From assembly GCA_002255925.1 (NCBI GenBank), contig NKIH01000003.1, forward strand, positions 372,001 through 436,000: DNA of 64,000 bases. Direction: 5' to 3'. Made by a program: the position numbers and the translations under genes. Numbering within the stretch: position 1 is the first letter of the stretch; each line of letters begins with the position of its first letter. The notes beneath the pieces are model-generated. The model was not told the origin of the DNA, did not search any database, and saw only the letters and a list, made by a program, of their open reading frames with translations. Positions 59,886 to 64,000 of this stretch are shown here, one piece after another. The DNA comes from Burkholderiales bacterium PBB6 (lineage in GTDB: Bacteria > Pseudomonadota > Gammaproteobacteria > Burkholderiales > Burkholderiaceae_C).

Positions 59886-61448
59886 TTACACCGCGCTCGG
59901 CTTGAGCTTGAACGCCCCGACGGCCTGCACCAGCCGGTCGGCCTGCTGCTTCAGGCTCTCTGAGGCAGCCGCGCTTTCTTCGACCAACGCCGCGTTCTGC
60001 TGGGTGACATGGTCCAGCTGGGTCACGGCATCGTTCACCTGGCCCAGACCCAGCGTCTGCTCCTGCGCGGCGGTGCTGATTTCCACGATCAGCTGCGAGA
60101 CCGAGCTGACCTGCGCCACGATGCCGCTCACCGCGCTGCCGGCCGCCGCCACTTCCCGGGCACCGGCTTCCACGCGCTCACTGCTGTTGCCGATCAGGCG
60201 CTTGATCTCGCGGGCGGCCTCGGCCGAGCGCTGGGCCAGCACACGCACCTCACCCGCCACCACCGCAAAGCCGCGGCCCTGCTCACCGGCCCGGGCGGCT
60301 TCCACGGCAGCATTCAGCGCCAGGATGTTCGTCTGGAAGGCGATGCCGTCGATCACGCCGATGATGTCGACCACCTTGCGGCTGCTGTCATAGATGGCGT
60401 CCATGGTGCTGACCACCTGGCTGACCAGCGAGCCACCATGCGCCGCCGCCTCACGGGCATGGGCCGCCATGTCGGCCGCCTGGCGCGCGTTCGCGGCGCT
60501 GCTCTGCACGGTGTCGTTCAGCTCTTCCATCGTCGCCGCGGTTTGCTGCAGGCTGGAGGCCTGCTCCTCGGTGCGCTGGCTCAGGTCGGCATTGCCCACC
60601 GCAATCTGGGCGCTGCCGGTGGCGATGCTTTCGGAGCTGTCACGCACGGTGGTCACCACCGCCGAGAGCTGGTCGTTCATCTGGTTGAGCGAACGCAGCA
60701 GGTCGCCCAGCTCGTCCTTGCTGCGGGCGCTGGCCGAGGTGGTCAGGTCCCCTTCGGCAATGCGTTGGGCCATGTGCACGGCCCACTGCACCGGGCCGGT
60801 CACCGAGCGGGTGATGAGCCAGGCCTGCGCCACGCCAATCACCAGCGTGGCCAGCACGGCCACACTCAGCCAGAAGATGAGCTTGTCCTGCAGCACATCA
60901 GCCGCGCGGTATTCCTGTTCAGCCACCGTCAGCTGCAGTTGCACCAGCTTGCCATTGGCCTCGTTCACGGCATGGCCCAGGGGCTTGAGTTTGCTCTGGT
61001 CGATCTTGCGGGCTTCGTCGAAATTGCCCGCCTTCATGGCCGCCACCAGCGGCAGCAAACCGTCGGTCTGGTAGGTGCGGCGGGCGGAATCAAAACCGGC
61101 GGCCAGCACCTTTTCTTCCTCGGTCAGGTAGGTGGCCATGTAGGCCTTCCACACCTCGTCGATGCGGGCCAGATGCCGCTGCACCTGCGTGTCATTGCCT
61201 TGGCTGAGTGCGGGGTCGGCGTGGGCCAGGGCCTCCAGCACGAGCGACCGGCTGTCGAGCAGCAGATGGTCGATCTCAGCCAGCTGGCCCATGGGCACGG
61301 TGCGGTCTTCGTACACCGTCTTCAAGCCGTCGTGCACCCGCCCCAGGCTCCAGCCACCAGCCACCGCAATGGCGAGTGTCAGCAGCAGCATCAGCGCAAA
61401 AGAGGCACCGAGGCGCACCCCGATCCTGAAATTCCGGACATTGATCAT
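59886..61448 (-). CDS. Methyl-accepting chemotaxis protein (Tsr/Tar-type)
   Basis: This 520-residue chemoreceptor has two membrane helices ([40 protein letters not shown]) around a periplasmic four-helix sensor domain of about 150 residues. A HAMP domain ([21 protein letters not shown]) follows, then a signalling domain with the hairpin tip [20 protein letters not shown] and [18 protein letters not shown]. The tip is the conserved site that binds CheA/CheW. Methylation helices are seen (AAATxEE-like patterns around [10 protein letters not shown]). The C-terminus has no NWxTF pentapeptide. No che gene is near. The ligand is unknown. Confidence 0.95.
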   Translation of the reverse strand: MINVRNFRIGVRLGASFALMLLLTLAIAVAGGWSLGRVHDGLKTVYEDRTVPMGQLAEIDHLLLDSRSLVLEALAHADPALSQGNDTQVQRHLARIDEVWKAYMATYLTEEEKVLAAGFDSARRTYQTDGLLPLVAAMKAGNFDEARKIDQSKLKPLGHAVNEANGKLVQLQLTVAEQEYRAADVLQDKLIFWLSVAVLATLVIGVAQAWLITRSVTGPVQWAVHMAQRIAEGDLTTSASARSKDELGDLLRSLNQMNDQLSAVVTTVRDSSESIATGSAQIAVGNADLSQRTEEQASSLQQTAATMEELNDTVQSSAANARQAADMAAHAREAAAHGGSLVSQVVSTMDAIYDSSRKVVDIIGVIDGIAFQTNILALNAAVEAARAGEQGRGFAVVAGEVRVLAQRSAEAAREIKRLIGNSSERVEAGAREVAAAGSAVSGIVAQVSSVSQLIVEISTAAQEQTLGLGQVNDAVTQLDHVTQQNAALVEESAAASESLKQQADRLVQAVGAFKLKPSAV

Positions 61449-61553
61449 CGCGTGGCCCTTCGTGGCTTTTGACGACCCTTGAAGGCCGTTTCGCCGTCTA
61501 TCGGCCTTCTGCGCAAATGATCAAGGGCCTTGCCCCGGCTGATGTGGGCAGTT

Positions 61554-62579
61554 TTACGCAGCAGGCGCCACCAGCACGCCCATCGCCCACCGGGCCACCG
61601 CCGCATGGGCGGCATTCAGGTTGTCCGAGGTGGCGGTGCTGCCACCCATGAACACGGCCAGCACCAGCGGCGGCTGCCCCGGCGGCCAGGCCACGGCCAC
61701 GTCGTTCACCGCGCCGCGCGGGCCGGTGCCGGTCTTGTCGCCGGCCTGCCAGTCGGCTGGCCACGGCGCGCGCAAGCGGTTCATGCCGGTGCTGGCGCCA
61801 CGCAGCCACAGCTGCAACTGCTGGCGCGACTGGCTGGAGAGCGTCGAGCCGTGCACCACGCTGGCCACCGTGCGGGCGAAAGCCGCGGGCGAGGTGGTGT
61901 CGCGCGCATCGCCCGGCAGGTTTGAATTCAGCTCGGGCTCGTTGCGATCGAGCCGGGTGACGGCGTCGCCCCAGGCGCGCAGCAGCCGCGTCAGGCCGGC
62001 GGGGCCACCCACCCAGGGCAGCAGCACATTGGCCGCCGCGTTGTCGCTGACGCCCACCGTGGCTTCGCACAGCATGCCCAGCGGCACCTGCACCGCCGCA
62101 CGCGTGCCCAGCAAGCCCTCCATCACCGGGGCATAGGGCACCAGATCGGTTTTGCGCACGGCCACGGTTTGCTGCAGGCTGAGTCGGCCGGCGTCCACCT
62201 GCGTCAACACAGCCGCGGCCAGCAGCAGCTTGAAGGTGGAGCACATGGCGAAGCGTTCATCGGCCCGGTACTGCCAGAGGCGCCCGGTGCGCGTTTCCAT
62301 CAGGCACACGCCGATGCGACCACCGTGCTGCGATTCCAGCCCGGCGCACAGGGTGGCGAGCGAGTCGGCGGCCAACGCCTCACGCGGGCTGGTGCTTGAT
62401 GCACCCAGCGAGGTGTCTTGGCCCTGCGGCGCTGGCGGGCTGAGCAACTGGGCAACAGCCGCGCCGGGCCATGCGAGGCTGAACCCAGCCGCGCCCACGC
62501 CCGCGGCCAAGCCGGTGAGCAGCACGTCACGGCGAGCGACAGCCGCGGGCGATGCGGCCTCTGCAGGGTCAGCCTTCAT
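61554..62579 (-). CDS. Class A beta-lactamase
   Basis: This 341-residue serine beta-lactamase carries all class A motifs: S70-x-x-K73 as CSTFK (Ser114, Lys117), SDN (S130), E166-x-x-L-N170 as EPELN, and K234-T-G as KTGTG. Residue 69 is Cys, as in several Burkholderia PenA and carbapenemase-type enzymes, but the matching position 238 is Gly, so the disulfide of KPC/SME enzymes is missing. The N-terminus has a twin-arginine-like signal (AVARRDVLLTGLAAGVGAAG). The unusual mature N-terminus (residues 45-70) is Ser/Pro-rich. Its start lies 4 bp from the stop of the lipocalin gene. Confidence 0.93.
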   Translation of the reverse strand: MKADPAEAASPAAVARRDVLLTGLAAGVGAAGFSLAWPGAAVAQLLSPPAPQGQDTSLGASSTSPREALAADSLATLCAGLESQHGGRIGVCLMETRTGRLWQYRADERFAMCSTFKLLLAAAVLTQVDAGRLSLQQTVAVRKTDLVPYAPVMEGLLGTRAAVQVPLGMLCEATVGVSDNAAANVLLPWVGGPAGLTRLLRAWGDAVTRLDRNEPELNSNLPGDARDTTSPAAFARTVASVVHGSTLSSQSRQQLQLWLRGASTGMNRLRAPWPADWQAGDKTGTGPRGAVNDVAVAWPPGQPPLVLAVFMGGSTATSDNLNAAHAAVARWAMGVLVAPAA

Positions 62580-62583
62580 CGGT

Positions 62584-63207
62584 TCAGCGCGCACTTTGGG
62601 GCGAGGCCACGAAGGCCGAGCGCTGGTAGCCCAGCGCCACCGCCCGGTCCAGCGCCAGCGCCAGTTCGGCCTCCGGCAACTGCGGTGTGCGCGACAGCAC
62701 CCAGCCGTATTGACGGCTCGGCTCACCGACCAGCGTCCAGCGCTGGCCGGCGCCCTGGGCCAGCACCCAGTAATCGCCATAAAACGGCCGGAAGAAGCTC
62801 ACCCGCAACTTGGCATTGCCACTGCCGGGCACCACCTCGGCCACGCCGGTGGCCACATCCACAGCGCCTGAGGCAATGCGGCAGCGGTTTTCAACGACCA
62901 GGGTGCTGGGTTGTTCAGTGGGCTGGCCGCTGTTTTGACCACCCTTCAGGCTGTACCTGGCCTCGGTATCGCCCACGCATTGCGCCTGGAAACGGTTGGG
63001 CACCAGCGCGACCTGGTACCAGGTGCCGAGGTAGCCCGGCACATCCACCTGCGCCACGGTGGGCAGCGGCGGACTGGGTGGGCCGGAGGCGCAGCCAGAC
63101 AGCGCCAGCACAGCAACGACTGTCAGGGCAGCCACCGCGGCAGCGGCTGGGTGGCGCACCAGTCGGGAAACACCGGCGGCACGGGGCGAAAGCAGGGGCA
63201 TCGTCAT
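62584..63207 (-). CDS. blc: Bacterial lipocalin (Blc-type) lipoprotein
   Basis: This 207-residue protein has a lipobox LSGC (Cys39) and the lipocalin fold: VDVPGYLGTWYQVALVPNRF (GxW motif with the structural Trp), CVGDTEARYSLKG, then SFFRPFYGDYWVLAQ and RTPQLPEAELALALDRAVAL. E. coli Blc sits on the outer membrane and binds lipids; it is next to ampC. Here it is 4 bp upstream of a class A beta-lactamase. Starts at 63207 or 63201 are possible. An unusually long Ala/Val-rich N-terminus precedes the lipobox. Confidence 0.92.
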   Translation of the reverse strand: MTMPLLSPRAAGVSRLVRHPAAAAVAALTVVAVLALSGCASGPPSPPLPTVAQVDVPGYLGTWYQVALVPNRFQAQCVGDTEARYSLKGGQNSGQPTEQPSTLVVENRCRIASGAVDVATGVAEVVPGSGNAKLRVSFFRPFYGDYWVLAQGAGQRWTLVGEPSRQYGWVLSRTPQLPEAELALALDRAVALGYQRSAFVASPQSAR

Positions 63208-63296
63208 GCCCGCATTGTCTGCCCGACGGCGCAAAACGCCAGTGCAGGGACAAGGGGGATGGGGGGATAGGGGACGGCCTCTCGGTGCTGGCGCCG

Positions 63297-63833
63297 TCAG
63301 TGCGTCCAGACCCAGACCACGCTGCGCTGCAGGTTGACCTGCTGCAACGTGACCCAGCCCAGGTGCGGGCGGTTGGCGCCATTGGCAGCCGAGGGCAACA
63401 AGCGCTCAGACAGATCCAGGCTCACATCAAACGGCGCGCCCTGAAAACCCAGGCGCGTGACGCTGCTGACGCCGTCGTGCAGCGCCAGCGGCAAAGGCTG
63501 CCCGGCGCGCTGCGTCCATTCCTGCGCAAACGCGGCGCCCGTTTGCACCTCGGGCACGGCCCCGGCCAGCTGGAACAAGCGGCCCAGGCCGTTGTTGGCC
63601 GACAGCGGCTGCAAAGCCGCCAGCACATCCGGCACGGGCTGATCGGCCTGGGCGTGGGCGGCCCGCAGGCCGGCTTCGGTCAGGGGTTGCAGGGCGGCGT
63701 GGGCCACGTCGGGCACTGCGGCCCAGACGCAGCAGGCTATCGCCACGGCGGCCACTTCGCCGCTGGCACCTCGGCCAGCACACAGGGCGCGCTGGGCACG
63801 GCCAGCAAAACGGGCAACGGGCCGAGGCAACAC
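63297..63833 (-). CDS. Secreted hypothetical protein
   Basis: This 178-residue frame starts with GTG at 63833 after AAGGAG with 7-base spacing. A signal peptide is likely (VAAVAIACCVWAAVPDVAHA, cleavage after AHA). The mature part is Ala/Gln/Leu-rich with LQPLTEAGLRAAHAQADQPV, then FAQEWTQRAGQPLPLALHDG, and a beta-rich end (FDVSLDLSERLLPSAANGAN, VTLQQVNLQRSVVWVW). No family is recognised. The inverted repeat just upstream of its ribosome site suggests control of this gene. Confidence 0.6.
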   Translation of the reverse strand: MLPRPVARFAGRAQRALCAGRGASGEVAAVAIACCVWAAVPDVAHAALQPLTEAGLRAAHAQADQPVPDVLAALQPLSANNGLGRLFQLAGAVPEVQTGAAFAQEWTQRAGQPLPLALHDGVSSVTRLGFQGAPFDVSLDLSERLLPSAANGANRPHLGWVTLQQVNLQRSVVWVWTH

Positions 63834-63851
63834 GGCAAGACTCCTTGGGAT

Positions 63852-63888
63852 GATCGGACGAGGGAGATGACTCCCTCAGTCTGATCAA
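63852..63888. promoter_or_regulatory. Long inverted repeat upstream of the last gene
   Basis: TGATCGGAC-GAGGGAG, loop ATGA, then CTCCCTC-A-GTCTGATCA form a dyad of about 16 bp per arm with one mismatch and one bulged base. It lies just before the ribosome site of the gene at 63833. It could be an operator or an RNA hairpin. No U-run follows, so it is not a typical terminator. From 63889 to 64000 I see no gene. Confidence 0.45.
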
Positions 63889-64000
63889 ACCAAGGCGCTG
63901 GCGCAGGCGGAAAAGCGGGGCTTGGGCGCGGCAGTTTGAGCCTTGCAGCGCTTGGGCGCGCATGAGGCCGGACCCCTCAGGGCTGCGCCAACGCCCGAAC

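Overview
The window is high-GC DNA with dense, tightly packed genes. It reads as the chromosome of a beta-proteobacterium of the order Burkholderiales (Sphaerotilus-Leptothrix, Rubrivivax-Aquabacterium or Comamonadaceae-like). The assignment is inferred from gene content: an IclR/AroE-like/DctP/porin block, recCBD, fabA-fabB, an assimilatory nitrate cluster with ANTAR regulators, a ctlX-Lrp pair and a DUF2325 gene behind a Fur-like box.

Left part (1-13500): the end of an acyl-CoA synthetase, an IclR regulator, a shikimate/quinate dehydrogenase-like enzyme, an orphan TRAP binding protein and a porin form an organic-acid or aromatic-acid uptake and catabolism block. Next comes an esterase fused to a flavin monooxygenase of Baeyer-Villiger type, with an SDR and a divergent TetR gene that share a clear operator palindrome. 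An OmpR/EnvZ-type two-component pair follows. Then comes a compact four-gene operon (13258 down to 11079) of unknown role, containing a FlgH-like L-ring lipoprotein, another lipoprotein, a small basic protein and an Ala/Asp/Val-rich repetitive protein.

Middle-left (13500-30800): a TMEM165/GDT1-type manganese exporter behind a yybP-ykoY riboswitch, tRNA-Leu(CAG) with terminator, small conserved proteins, recCBD, homocysteine methyltransferase, a secreted four-repeat protein, fabA-fabB, a GST-like protein and the UvrC-like nuclease Cho.

Accessory island (about 30800-37440): composition drops visibly (one 60-base line near 35221 has 22 G+C). It holds a toxin-like or phage-type domain in one intact and one decayed tandem copy, isolated genes (tautomerase, alpha/beta hydrolase, DUF1992), an IS3-type orfA remnant, decayed frames, a lipoprotein and a homologue of cyanobacterial fluorescence recovery protein. 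A 43-bp sequence occurs at both 34609 and 37062.

Nitrate cluster (37457-47949): assimilatory nitrate reductase and its flavoprotein on the minus strand, and two tandem ANTAR/PilJ-type nitrate sensors followed by nirBD on the plus strand. nirB is preceded by a perfect sigma-54 promoter and a leader with an ANTAR-type hexaloop hairpin. The layout implies nitrogen control by NtrC/sigma-54 plus nitrate-dependent antitermination.

Right part (48000-64000): VOC protein, His-tailed EamA exporter, DUF817 membrane protein, ctlX/Lrp, acetyltransferases, DUF2325 protein, YigZ, a Cache-PAS-GGDEF diguanylate cyclase, the YlqF/RbgA GTPase, a chemoreceptor, and a lipocalin/class A beta-lactamase operon. No CRISPR array, rRNA operon, complete insertion sequence or prophage was found.
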